20,786 nucleotides of DNA from an uncultured Bacteroidota bacterium. Its GTDB lineage: Bacteria; Bacteroidota; Bacteroidia; UBA7662. The stretch covers positions 1 to 20,786 of the forward strand of contig CAIOCC010000137.1 of assembly GCA_903856555.1 (NCBI GenBank), given 5' to 3'. The translations under genes and the position numbers were made by a program. The notes under the pieces were generated by a model. It did not search any database and was not told the DNA's origin. It worked only from the letters and a program-made list of their open reading frames with translations. Every line of letters starts with the position of its first letter. The stretch's first letter is position 1. This document shows positions 1 to 7,331 of this stretch, in pieces.

Positions 1-1048
1 CATGGAACGGGATGAGCCCTGCGTTTTTGTAGTGGACGAAGCATCGATGATGGGCAACGGAAGCGGAGGGGGTGAGGCTTTGATTGGAGATTTGTTACAA
101 CAAGTTTACGATTCTTCTTTTTGGCACAAAATTATTTTGGTTGGTGACCCCTATCAATTGCCTCCCGTGGGGGAGGTTGATTCTCCGGCCTTTCGATCGG
201 AAACATGGAGTCTTTGGGGTTGCACCTTTGGGCATATACCCTTGGAGGGTCGTTACCGACAGGGAGCTGATTCCCCGGTATTGGATTTGGCTTCCAAAAT
301 ATTGGAATGGATGCGAGAGGCTGCGACAGCGCCCTCTTCTCGTTGGTGGGATGCGTTTTCGGAATGGGTGGAGGATTATGCGGCCGGTGGTTCGGAGGAT
401 GACCCCCGTTTGTTGAAGGGTATTGGGCTGGCGGTCAAGGATTTTAGGCTTCATTACGAGCCCGGTCAGCGAGTTTTTTTGGCCTATTCCAATGCCTGGG
501 TTTCCCGATTTAACAATCAATACAGAACCTTGGTTCAGCGGAGGACCGGAACCAGACCCCGCGACGGGGAGCCCTTGTTGGTGGTTCGGAACCAATATTT
601 GGCGGGGGGACAGATGTTGGCCAACGGGGAAGAGGTTCGTTTGCTTCGCAAAGTAGGACGAACCCATCGTCATGCGGGGATGGCTTGGTGCAATGCGGTG
701 CTTGAATGGGTGGGACTTGACGGGGAAGCCCGGGAATTTGAGTCCAAAATTTGTTTGGACCTATTGGATTCAGGTCAGCCCGGACTGAACGCCGCCCAGC
801 AACAGGCTTTGTGGCAGGCGAGGTCTTTGGATAAGGAAGAGGAACGAGATCCGTACATGCAGGCTCTGTGGGTCAAGTATCCCTATGCTCAGACGGTTCA
901 CAAGGCCCAAGGCGGGGCTTGGCCCAGGGTTTATTTGTTGTTAGAAAAGCCGTATTCGTTTCAGGATTCGGTGGGCTATTTGCGGTGGTTGTACACAGCG
1001 GTTACTCGTTGTTCGGATCGTTTGGTTCTGGTACAACCGGGGAAATAG
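1..1048 (+). CDS. RecD-like ATP-dependent DNA helicase, 3' part (5' end outside window)
   Basis: Superfamily 1 helicase of the RecD/AAA_30 plus UvrD_C_2 type, which uses ATP to unwind DNA, probably in repair or recombination. The visible 348 residues carry the Walker B motif VFVVDEASMM (8-17), motif III GDPYQLPPVG (48-57) and, near the C-terminus, QTVHKAQGGAWPRV and LYTAVTRCSDRLVLV, the RecD/UvrD motifs V and VI. No Walker A (GxxGxGKT) is present and the first visible Met falls just before Walker B. The real start and the nucleotide-binding loop therefore lie upstream of the window, and the ATG at position 2 is an internal Met codon. The protein ends shortly after motif VI, as is usual for short RecD-like helicases. 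It converges on the ppx gene with a 4 bp gap. Family is secure; the exact cellular role is inferred. Confidence 0.88.
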   Translation, partial: MERDEPCVFVVDEASMMGNGSGGGEALIGDLLQQVYDSSFWHKIILVGDPYQLPPVGEVDSPAFRSETWSLWGCTFGHIPLEGRYRQGADSPVLDLASKILEWMREAATAPSSRWWDAFSEWVEDYAAGGSEDDPRLLKGIGLAVKDFRLHYEPGQRVFLAYSNAWVSRFNNQYRTLVQRRTGTRPRDGEPLLVVRNQYLAGGQMLANGEEVRLLRKVGRTHRHAGMAWCNAVLEWVGLDGEAREFESKICLDLLDSGQPGLNAAQQQALWQARSLDKEEERDPYMQALWVKYPYAQTVHKAQGGAWPRVYLLLEKPYSFQDSVGYLRWLYTAVTRCSDRLVLVQPGK

Positions 1049-1052
1049 GGGT

Positions 1053-2069
1053 TTAGGCGGGTCTTTTGGGGTGGTGAAAATGGGTGAGGAGAGCCCCTTC
1101 CCGGAGGGATAGATCCGTTACAACGATGGGGATGCCTTGGGCGGTATCGCAGAGGGCCAGCATAAGGGCGGAGGCGTGGACTATGGCGTCGGTGGAAAGA
1201 GGATGAAGAGATGGATGGGGAAGGGGAAGGGTTTGGGTGGCTGCTTGTCCAAAGGCTTGGCAAAGCGAGCGGGTGATTTGCTTGGATTCGGGCTGGTAGG
1301 CCTGGGCCCAGCGGGCCAGGGTTTCGTAGGGTCCGGCCGTTCCTACGATGTGCAGAGGCCGATGGGCTAGGAGGGCGGCCCCCAATTCGGATTCAAAGAC
1401 GGCCCGCAAGGAGGCATAACATTCCTCAAATGCCCGTAGGTAGGGGTTTTGGGGGTGGGTGGGGCCAGCGTTCGGGTTGATATGGACCGGAAAATCCTTC
1501 AAGAGTTTGCGCATCCCCAATGGCAGAGATACGGCCAGGAAAACCGAGTCTTTCCAACACAAGACACATTCGACGCTGCCCCCGCCGATATCGTTGATGA
1601 GAACCGGGCCTTGGTCCAGGAGACCGCAGGCTTGCAGGCCGTAGCGGATGGTTTCGGCTTCTTTTTCTCCTGATATCGTGCAGAGCTCGCAAGGAATTCT
1701 CCGTGCTCGATGTTCCTGGTTGCTGAGTCGAAGGCTGCAATCCTGCAACCAAGATTCGGCATTGGGCCATTGCCGCAGGGCCGAGGTCCCGTACCCAAAG
1801 AGGTCCGTAGCACCATGGTCGATGGCATCGTTGGTATGTTTTTGGAGGGCTGCCTCGGCTCTTTGGAGGGTTGCGGGGCTTAGGTTACCAAATCCATCTT
1901 TGGCCAATCCGACTTCGATATCTGCTCGGTGAAACCATTGTGGTACCCCGTCTGCATCGAGCGTGCCCACCACCAGACCAAATACATTGGTTCCTAGGTC
2001 AACGACGGCGATCCGTTGATCGCGTTCCAGGGAGGTTGGTAGTTGGCGGTTTATCGGTAGAAGAGCCAC
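1053..2069 (-). CDS. Ppx/GppA family phosphatase (exopolyphosphatase-like)
   Basis: Actin-fold (ASKHA) phosphatase of the exopolyphosphatase/pppGpp phosphohydrolase family, 338 aa. It shows the phosphate-1 loop AVVDLGTNVFGLVVG (21-35), GYGTSALR (92-99), the catalytic-Glu region ISGEKEAETIRYG (132-144) and the phosphate-2 loop NDIGGGSVE (159-167). The length matches the short, two-domain form without the extra C-terminal HD-like domain of E. coli Ppx. The start codon is GTG (cac on the plus strand at 2067-2069), which overlaps the end of the ABC permease gene by 19 bp. No later ATG precedes the conserved N-terminal loop, so this start is plausible, although a non-ATG start nearby cannot be excluded. 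It is the last gene of the minus-strand block fkbM-ABC-ABC-ppx. Whether the substrate is polyphosphate or pppGpp cannot be read from sequence. Confidence 0.9.
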   Translation of the reverse strand: MALLPINRQLPTSLERDQRIAVVDLGTNVFGLVVGTLDADGVPQWFHRADIEVGLAKDGFGNLSPATLQRAEAALQKHTNDAIDHGATDLFGYGTSALRQWPNAESWLQDCSLRLSNQEHRARRIPCELCTISGEKEAETIRYGLQACGLLDQGPVLINDIGGGSVECVLCWKDSVFLAVSLPLGMRKLLKDFPVHINPNAGPTHPQNPYLRAFEECYASLRAVFESELGAALLAHRPLHIVGTAGPYETLARWAQAYQPESKQITRSLCQAFGQAATQTLPLPHPSLHPLSTDAIVHASALMLALCDTAQGIPIVVTDLSLREGALLTHFHHPKRPA

Positions 2070-3394
2070 TTGCGCAGCAGATTAAAGGAGACTTTTTGAC
2101 CGTACATCAAGACCCCAATTCGGAATATCCGACCTGCCAGCCATACCGCCACGACAAAAGCGGCCACCAGCAAAAACATCGAGAGGGCCAATTCCCAGCC
2201 GGGGACTCCAAACGGCAAACGGACAACCATGACCACCGGGGAGGTCAGTGGAATCATACTCATCCAGAAGGCCAGGCTGCCGTGGGGGTTCTGCATAACA
2301 AATTGCGATGCAACAAAGGACAAAATGATGGGGAGGCTGATGGGGAGCATGAGCTGTTGGGAGTCTCCTTCGGAGTCCACGGCGGATCCAACGGCTGCAA
2401 AAAGGGCCGCGTAGAAAAAATACCCGCCCAAAAAATAAAACAGAAAGAAGGGGATGATGGTTTCCCAAGGCATTTGCCCTAGAATTTGCATCCAATCGGC
2501 TTGGGCATCGGCTGGGAGGCTGTTGGCCGTGCCAGCGACCGGAGCCGTGCCTGTGGTGGTACTTGCAACCGATGCCGTGCCGGGCGCGGTTCCCAGACCC
2601 ATCGCGCCAATGGCCGTGCTTATGGCGGTACCAAGCAATAACCATAACACAAATTGAAAAAGTCCAACGGAGGCAATTCCTAGGATTTTGCCCATCATGA
2701 GTTCAAAGGGCTTGGTGGTCGATACCAACAATTCCATCACGCGGCTGGCTTTTTCTTCGATAACACCGCGCATGACCATGCTGCCGTACATAAAGATGAA
2801 CATGTACATCAAGAGAGCTGCACCAAAGCCCAATAACATGGCGGTTTCGGTATGGCTGTCCTCGCTCCCCTGGTCGGTCCAAACCGAGGTTTGGAGTTGA
2901 ACTTCGGCCCGTAAGCTTTCAATGACTTTGGGGTCCAGGCCTTGTCGCTCCATTCGCAAACGGTAGAGGCGATCGTTGAGGGCACTTTGGATGCGTTCGG
3001 TGATTTTCAGTCCGGCCGCTTGGGCCGAGTAGTAGCGGGCCTCGACATTCAGGTTGGAATCCGGAGCCTGTAGATGCAAGAGGCCGGCATCTTGATCCTC
3101 CAGAAGTTGCCGTATGTTGGCGCTATCGGCCTGGACGAGGACTCCGTTGCTGAGGGTTCCTTGGGGGAGGACCTGGAATTTCAGGCCGTTTTGGTCTTGG
3201 AAGGCATCGGATAATTGACCCGAGGGGTCGTGAACCCAAACCGTGGTGGAGTCGTTGTTCCACTTGGCCATGAGAACCGGTACCAAAACAAAAAGCCCAA
3301 AAAGCAAGGGGCCCAAGATGGACATGACGATGAAGGTGCGGCTCTGAATACGGGTAAAGAATTCTCGGCCGGCGACGATGAAAATTTTGTTCAT
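2051..3394 (-). CDS. ABC transporter permease, ABC-2 / NatB-YhaP type
   Basis: Integral membrane subunit of an ABC-2 exporter, 447 aa. It begins MNKIFIVAGREFFTRIQSRTF followed by TM1 (about 21-43), then a roughly 140-residue extracytoplasmic domain, then a membrane block with about five more hydrophobic segments (about 186-208, 236-262, 312-336, 348-392, 400-421). The stretch VIEEKASRVMELLVSTTKPFELMMGKILG (211-239) is the conserved cytoplasmic coupling region of NatB/YhaP permeases. A linker rich in Ala, Gly, Thr, Pro and Ser (about 266-292) sits between TM3 and TM4. The ATPase gene starts 18 bp upstream in the same direction, so the two should form one exporter. Substrate unknown; NatB homologues move Na+, but many family members have no assigned cargo. 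Confidence 0.92.
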   Translation of the reverse strand: MNKIFIVAGREFFTRIQSRTFIVMSILGPLLFGLFVLVPVLMAKWNNDSTTVWVHDPSGQLSDAFQDQNGLKFQVLPQGTLSNGVLVQADSANIRQLLEDQDAGLLHLQAPDSNLNVEARYYSAQAAGLKITERIQSALNDRLYRLRMERQGLDPKVIESLRAEVQLQTSVWTDQGSEDSHTETAMLLGFGAALLMYMFIFMYGSMVMRGVIEEKASRVMELLVSTTKPFELMMGKILGIASVGLFQFVLWLLLGTAISTAIGAMGLGTAPGTASVASTTTGTAPVAGTANSLPADAQADWMQILGQMPWETIIPFFLFYFLGGYFFYAALFAAVGSAVDSEGDSQQLMLPISLPIILSFVASQFVMQNPHGSLAFWMSMIPLTSPVVMVVRLPFGVPGWELALSMFLLVAAFVVAVWLAGRIFRIGVLMYGQKVSFNLLRKWLFYR

Positions 3395-3412
3395 GCGAAG
3401 GGATGGGTCGGG

Positions 3413-4396
3413 TTAGCGAAAGATATGGTTTGAGTTAGCGGATGGATTCGCGTTGGTGGCGCTGCTTTCTGTGTCGCCCAAGTTGTCGGTGCCGACCGCC
3501 TGAATAAAGATGTCCTGAAAGCTTGGGAGTTTTTCGGAGAAATGCAAAATGCGACTGTTGCGGTTGTAATGGTCGATGAGTTCGGGCCAATGTTGGGGTT
3601 CGGACTCAAAGACCATGCGGGTGATAGCGTTGGGCTCTGAGGTGGTGGTGGAGGAGGATGGAGCCGGCAAGGGGGCGGGCGGCGGCGAGGCCGGGGCGCC
3701 GGCACAGTGGATCTCAACGCGGTTTTTGCTGTATTGCCGGCGAACGGCCTCGGTCTCGCCGGACAGCACCACCCCTGCCCGGTGGATCAGGACAACATGC
3801 GTGCACAGATCCTCCACCGTTTCCATGCGGTGCGTCGAAATGAGCAGGGTGGTGCCCGCCGCCCGCCTCTCCAGCAAGATGTTCTTCAACAACCGGGCGT
3901 TGACCGGATCAAAGCCCGAAAAAGGTTCATCCAAAATCAGCAAGTCCGGATCGTGCATCAGTGCAGCCACCAATTGAACTTTTTGTTGCATGCCTTTGGA
4001 AAGCTCCTCGGCTTTTTTGTTCCACCAGGACTGCATTTCCAGGCGGGTCATCCAATGCTTGGCCGCTTGCAATGCCTGACCCGATTCCAAACCCCGCAGC
4101 CGGGCCAGGTAAAGCAATTGCTCCCCGATTTTCATTTTTTTGTAGAGCCCGCGTTCTTCGGGCAGGTAACCAATTCGACGGGCATGTTCCGGCCCCAATT
4201 CGCGGCCGTCCAACCAAATGCTCCCGCTGTCCGGGGCTGTAATCCGGTTAATCATCCGGATGAGGGTCGTCTTGCCGGCTCCGTTGGGCCCCAACAAGCC
4301 CATGATTCCGCCCTTGGGGACTTGCATGCTGACATCGAGAAGGGCTCGGTGGTTTCGGTAGCTTTTGCTGACGGAACGAATATCCAAAAAGGCCAT
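3413..4396 (-). CDS. ABC transporter ATP-binding protein, NatA/YhaQ type
   Basis: Nucleotide-binding subunit of the ABC-2 exporter encoded with the downstream permease; 327 aa. Visible motifs: Walker A GPNGAGKTT (36-44), Q-loop region around YLPEERGLY (78-85), signature LSKGMQQKVQ (132-141), Walker B LLILDEPFSGFD (152-163) and H-loop STHRM (187-191). After the ATPase core there is a Pro/Ala/Ser/Thr-rich spacer (about 232-254), then a small C-terminal domain like DUF4162, and an Asn/Ser-rich tail. The start ATG follows a 69-bp gap containing a homopurine (plus strand) repeat. ATP hydrolysis would drive export through the partner permease; the cargo is unknown. The spacer is longer and more low-complexity than is usual for this family. 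Confidence 0.93.
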   Translation of the reverse strand: MAFLDIRSVSKSYRNHRALLDVSMQVPKGGIMGLLGPNGAGKTTLIRMINRITAPDSGSIWLDGRELGPEHARRIGYLPEERGLYKKMKIGEQLLYLARLRGLESGQALQAAKHWMTRLEMQSWWNKKAEELSKGMQQKVQLVAALMHDPDLLILDEPFSGFDPVNARLLKNILLERRAAGTTLLISTHRMETVEDLCTHVVLIHRAGVVLSGETEAVRRQYSKNRVEIHCAGAPASPPPAPLPAPSSSTTTSEPNAITRMVFESEPQHWPELIDHYNRNSRILHFSEKLPSFQDIFIQAVGTDNLGDTESSATNANPSANSNHIFR

Positions 4397-4411
4397 GGTT
4401 TGCGATTTAAC

Positions 4412-4439
4412 GGGGAAAAGAAAAAAGGGGAAAAGAAAA
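4412..4439. repeat. Homopurine 13-bp direct repeat upstream of ABC ATPase gene
   Basis: The 13-mer GGGGAAAAGAAAA occurs at 4412-4424 and again at 4427-4439, separated by AA, giving a 28-bp pure purine tract on the plus strand (pyrimidine in the minus-strand transcript). It lies in the 69-bp gap between the FkbM methyltransferase stop and the ABC ATPase start. No terminator or TAnnTTTG box was recognised in this gap. Confidence 0.8.
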
Positions 4440-4465
4440 TAGATCCAGCAGGGGGGTCGGGGGGC

Positions 4466-5350
4466 TTAGGCCTGGACAATCCAAGGCTGAAGCAAGGGGA
4501 CTTTATCGGCTTGAACAAGCACATAATTGTACGTGGCGCTCTTGGAGAGACGTTGGGTGGGGACCAGGCCCCTTTCCTCGTCCACATTAAAATACAAGTA
4601 GCCCAGGTCTTTCATAAAGTCTTCAACGTAGGCCGCGATCGAATCGTCTAAAATTTCAATTAGCAAACTTGGTTTCCAAACCTTGAACCGCTGAAAACCC
4701 GCCAAGACCTGAGGTTCGAACTTTTCGACATCGATTTTGATTAAATCCACCCGGTCAACCCCCTTTTCGTCCAAAAATTGATCCAAAGAACGAACCTGCA
4801 CGGTGTAGGAACGCTGTTTTTGGTTTTTGCCATGGGTGTCTTGCAGGAGCGACGCCTCGTAGTGGTTGTCGGTTCCTTCGTACAAGGTCGCCTCCCCGTC
4901 CTGGGCCCCGCAAGCGATGGGGTGAAGAGCAAGGGGGCGGCCGTTCAATTCGTTGTTACGCTCCAGGATTTCAAAAACACGGGGAACCGGTTCAAAGGCA
5001 TGAACCTGGGCACGGGGGTTGGATGACCAGGCAATCAGGCTGTAAATTCCGGTATTGGCCCCTACATCCAGGACCGTATCCGCCTCCCGACTCAGAGCCG
5101 TCCACACCCCGGAGCTTACTCGCTCCCAGCCTCGTTCCAAGCCTCCCCAATAAAGCAGCGTCTCGATGTAGTGACCTTGGTTGAACATGCGGAATCCCCG
5201 CCCCGCCCCACTCTGAATGGTCATGGTACCATGCACAAACAAATGCCGGGTCCAGGACATCGGCAGGCGACCCCAGCGTCGCAGGGGTTCCATGAGGTAA
5301 ATGCGCCCGGGCAGGAGGGCGTAGAGGGTGCGGAACAGGCCCAGTTTCAT
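4466..5350 (-). CDS. FkbM family SAM-dependent methyltransferase
   Basis: Methyltransferase of the FkbM family, 294 aa, which typically O-methylates sugars or polyketide-like substrates using S-adenosylmethionine. The SAM-binding motif DTVLDVGANTGIYS is at 91-104, the ribose-binding acidic residue is in VHAFEPVPRVFEIL (116-129), and the family signature VDLIKIDVEKFEPQVLAGF is at 201-219. The N-terminal 80 residues include aromatic-rich stretches but no clear signal peptide, so a cytoplasmic location is expected. It is the first gene of a minus-strand block leading into the ABC exporter and ppx. A TAnnTTTG-type box lies 33-40 bp upstream of the ATG. The acceptor substrate is unknown; no glycan-synthesis genes adjoin it in the window. 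Confidence 0.9.
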   Translation of the reverse strand: MKLGLFRTLYALLPGRIYLMEPLRRWGRLPMSWTRHLFVHGTMTIQSGAGRGFRMFNQGHYIETLLYWGGLERGWERVSSGVWTALSREADTVLDVGANTGIYSLIAWSSNPRAQVHAFEPVPRVFEILERNNELNGRPLALHPIACGAQDGEATLYEGTDNHYEASLLQDTHGKNQKQRSYTVQVRSLDQFLDEKGVDRVDLIKIDVEKFEPQVLAGFQRFKVWKPSLLIEILDDSIAAYVEDFMKDLGYLYFNVDEERGLVPTQRLSKSATYNYVLVQADKVPLLQPWIVQA

Positions 5351-5382
5351 GCAGCTTTTGGGGTTAAAGGGAATCGTATGTC

Positions 5383-5390
5383 CAAAGATA
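5383..5390 (-). promoter_or_regulatory. Bacteroidota -7 box for fkbM operon (TATCTTTG)
   Basis: On the minus strand 5390-5383 reads TATCTTTG, a perfect match to the TAnnTTTG consensus of Bacteroidota sigma-ABfr promoters. It lies 33-40 bp upstream of the methyltransferase ATG in the divergent intergenic region. No convincing -33 TTG element was found at the usual spacing. Confidence 0.6.
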
Positions 5391-5406
5391 TAGGGTTACC
5401 CTGCCT

Positions 5407-5414
5407 TATATTTG
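5407..5414 (+). promoter_or_regulatory. Bacteroidota -7 box for nrnA operon (TATATTTG)
   Basis: Plus-strand 5407-5414 reads TATATTTG, a perfect TAnnTTTG match, ending 7 bp before the nrnA ATG at 5422. A transcript starting about 5-7 bp downstream would be leaderless or nearly so. A clear -33 TTG was not found. Confidence 0.6.
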
Positions 5415-5421
5415 GCCCGCT

Positions 5422-6438
5422 ATGAAGGCAGAGCCGGCAACCCTTGCGGACTTGTTCCGTCAACCACTTCAAATATTTATCACCACCCACCACAAACCTG
5501 ATGCGGATGCCTTGGGTTCTTCGCTGGGCTGGGCCCATATCCTTCGTTCTGCCGGTCATCGAGCCACGGTGGTCGTGCCCAACGATTTTCCCGCTTTTTT
5601 GGATTGGATGCCAGGGCGCGATGAGGTTATTGATTTCGAAAAAGACCCCCTCCGGGCCCAGTCTTGTTTGGAGGAAGCCGACTTGGTTTGTTGCTTGGAT
5701 TTTAACGACCTCAAGCGTAACAACGAATTGGGCGAGCGCATCGCCGTTTCCGGCAAAACCATCCTCATGGTTGACCACCACCCTTATCCCAAAGATTTTG
5801 CAACCCATCGCTACCACAGCGTCCAGGCCTCCTCGACCTGTGAGCTCATTCTGGATCTGTGCAAAGACTTGGGATGGATGGACTTCCTCACGACCGATGC
5901 GGGCGCCTGCCTTTACGCTGGCTTGGTGACCGATACCGGCTCTTTTCGTTTTGCATCGTGCACGCCCAATACCCATCGATGGGCTGCTGTCCTCCAGGAA
6001 AGAGGTCTGCAGCATCATCGGGTTCATGAAGCGATTTTTGACCAAATGCCTGCCAATATTCTTCGGTTCCTGGGGCATTGTTTTTTGAACCGTCTCCACG
6101 TGCTAGAAGAATTCGAGACGGCCTACCTGGTCATACCTCGAAGCGATCTGGAGGAATTTGGAGTCCAAACCGGGGATACCGAAGGCTTGGTTAATTACGC
6201 CCTCAACCTCAAGGGCATGCGTTTTGCGTCGGTGATGATCGACCGGGGTCCTTTGGTCAAAATGTCGTTCCGCTCCAAAGGAGATGTGCCGGCTAATTTA
6301 TTTGCCTCCACCTATTTTGAAGGTGGCGGTCACCTCAATGCCGCGGGTGGCCAAAGCGGCGATTCCCTTTCGGTCACCGAACAACGTTTTCTGCAGGCAT
6401 TGCATGTCTTTGGCCCTGTCCATCTCCAGCAACCATGA
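5422..6438 (+). CDS. nrnA: NrnA-like DHH/DHHA1 phosphoesterase (nanoRNase / pAp phosphatase)
   Basis: Bifunctional oligoribonuclease and 3'-phosphoadenosine 5'-phosphate phosphatase family, 338 aa. Mn2+-binding DHH-domain motifs are visible: HHKPDADALGSS (23-34), LDFNDLK (92-98), MVDHHPYP (116-123) and TDTGSFRF (170-177). The C-terminal DHHA1 domain has the Gly-rich substrate loop GGGHLNAAGG (301-310). Length fits NrnA. It would degrade 2-5 nt RNAs left by RNA turnover and recycle pAp from sulfate assimilation, in the cytoplasm. The start ATG lies directly behind a -7 box. The stop overlaps the next start as ATGA, so it is translationally coupled to the FKBP-like lipoprotein. Pairing of a DHH phosphoesterase with an FKBP lipoprotein is also known near gldI in gliding Bacteroidota. 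Confidence 0.93.
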   Translation: MKAEPATLADLFRQPLQIFITTHHKPDADALGSSLGWAHILRSAGHRATVVVPNDFPAFLDWMPGRDEVIDFEKDPLRAQSCLEEADLVCCLDFNDLKRNNELGERIAVSGKTILMVDHHPYPKDFATHRYHSVQASSTCELILDLCKDLGWMDFLTTDAGACLYAGLVTDTGSFRFASCTPNTHRWAAVLQERGLQHHRVHEAIFDQMPANILRFLGHCFLNRLHVLEEFETAYLVIPRSDLEEFGVQTGDTEGLVNYALNLKGMRFASVMIDRGPLVKMSFRSKGDVPANLFASTYFEGGGHLNAAGGQSGDSLSVTEQRFLQALHVFGPVHLQQP

Positions 6439-7331
6439 ACCATCGCTGTCCTTTTATCCTCGTCCTTTGGTCCGGGATTCTATTCTTTTTGTTGTCTTGC
6501 CAAGAGTCCCGCCAATCCGGCTCGACTGCTCCCTTCAAAACCAAGGGTGGCCTGGAATACCGTTGGCACCGCAAAGGGGCTCCGGTCAAAGCAGAGCCCG
6601 GCGATATCATGGAATTGCGGATGCAGATTTATGCAGGAGATTCTTGCCTTTACGGTGGGAGCGCCCATTCAGAAACCTGGAGCCTTCAGCTAACCCAACC
6701 CACTTACAAGGGGAGTATCCAAGAAGGCCTCGCCCTCATGGGACGGGGTGATAGTGCGACCTTTTATCCGGTGGCCGATTCGGTCTTTCGTTATGAGCTC
6801 ACCCAACCCAAGCCCTCATGGTTGGATGGATCCTCCAAGCTTCGTGTCGAAATCGGCGTCCGCAGTCTACGTAACGAAGAAGGTGCTATTCAGACCTTTA
6901 TGCTTCAACAGGGCATTCCGGATTCTTGTCGGCATGCCTCTGGTTATGTTCTATATAACATTGAATCGTCCATTCCATCGTCCAAGTCCAAGCCACGCGG
7001 CGCCTCCGGTTCTGTTCTTCAAAACGGCCGCAAATACAAGCTGCTTGGGAACATGCGGGTTTTGGGAGGGGAAACGGTGCGGGAATTCACCGAGCTAGAA
7101 CCTTTTTATTTTGTTCAAGGCCAGGGTCAAATCAAGCCCGAAGGTTTGGGGCAAGCCTTGGCTACCTGCCGGGAAGGGGATTCGGTTTGGATTGTGTTAC
7201 CTTCTTGGTTAGCCTACGGCAAAAAATCACTGCCGGATGCCGGCGTTCCAGCCTACGCATCTTTATTTTTTCAGCTAAGAGTCTTGGGAGAGCCCGCCGT
7301 CAAGTCGTCGCTGTCGACCTCAAGGCGTTAA
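6435..7331 (+). CDS. FKBP-type peptidyl-prolyl isomerase-like lipoprotein (GldI-like context)
   Basis: Secreted lipoprotein of 298 aa. The N-terminus MNHRCPFILVLWSGILFFLLSC ends in a lipobox (LLSC, Cys22), so it should be lipid-anchored and face the periplasm. Two FKBP-like segments can be seen. A degenerate one spans about 45-145 (YKGSIQEGLALMGRGDSATFYPV resembles the FKBP core). A better one spans about 165-285 and ends in WIVLPSWLAYGKKSLPDAGVPAYASLFFQLRVL, close to the FKBP 'LAYG...IP.n..L.F.VeL' signature. The conserved active-site Trp (VIxGW) appears replaced, giving IKPEGLGQAL, so isomerase activity may be weak and a chaperone role is possible. It overlaps the nrnA stop (ATGA). Its 3' end overlaps the convergent alkB gene by 32 bp. 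The link to GldI rests on context and domain type, not proven orthology. Confidence 0.85.
   Translation: MNHRCPFILVLWSGILFFLLSCQESRQSGSTAPFKTKGGLEYRWHRKGAPVKAEPGDIMELRMQIYAGDSCLYGGSAHSETWSLQLTQPTYKGSIQEGLALMGRGDSATFYPVADSVFRYELTQPKPSWLDGSSKLRVEIGVRSLRNEEGAIQTFMLQQGIPDSCRHASGYVLYNIESSIPSSKSKPRGASGSVLQNGRKYKLLGNMRVLGGETVREFTELEPFYFVQGQGQIKPEGLGQALATCREGDSVWIVLPSWLAYGKKSLPDAGVPAYASLFFQLRVLGEPAVKSSLSTSRR

Noticed and set aside
3707..4651. 314-codon plus-strand open frame opposite the ABC ATPase and FkbM genes
   Set aside because: Opposite strand carries full Walker and SAM motifs; the plus-strand frame is low in recognisable features and spans two genes.
5347..6099. 250-codon minus-strand open frame opposite nrnA
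   Set aside because: Antisense to conserved DHH motifs; no domain signal.
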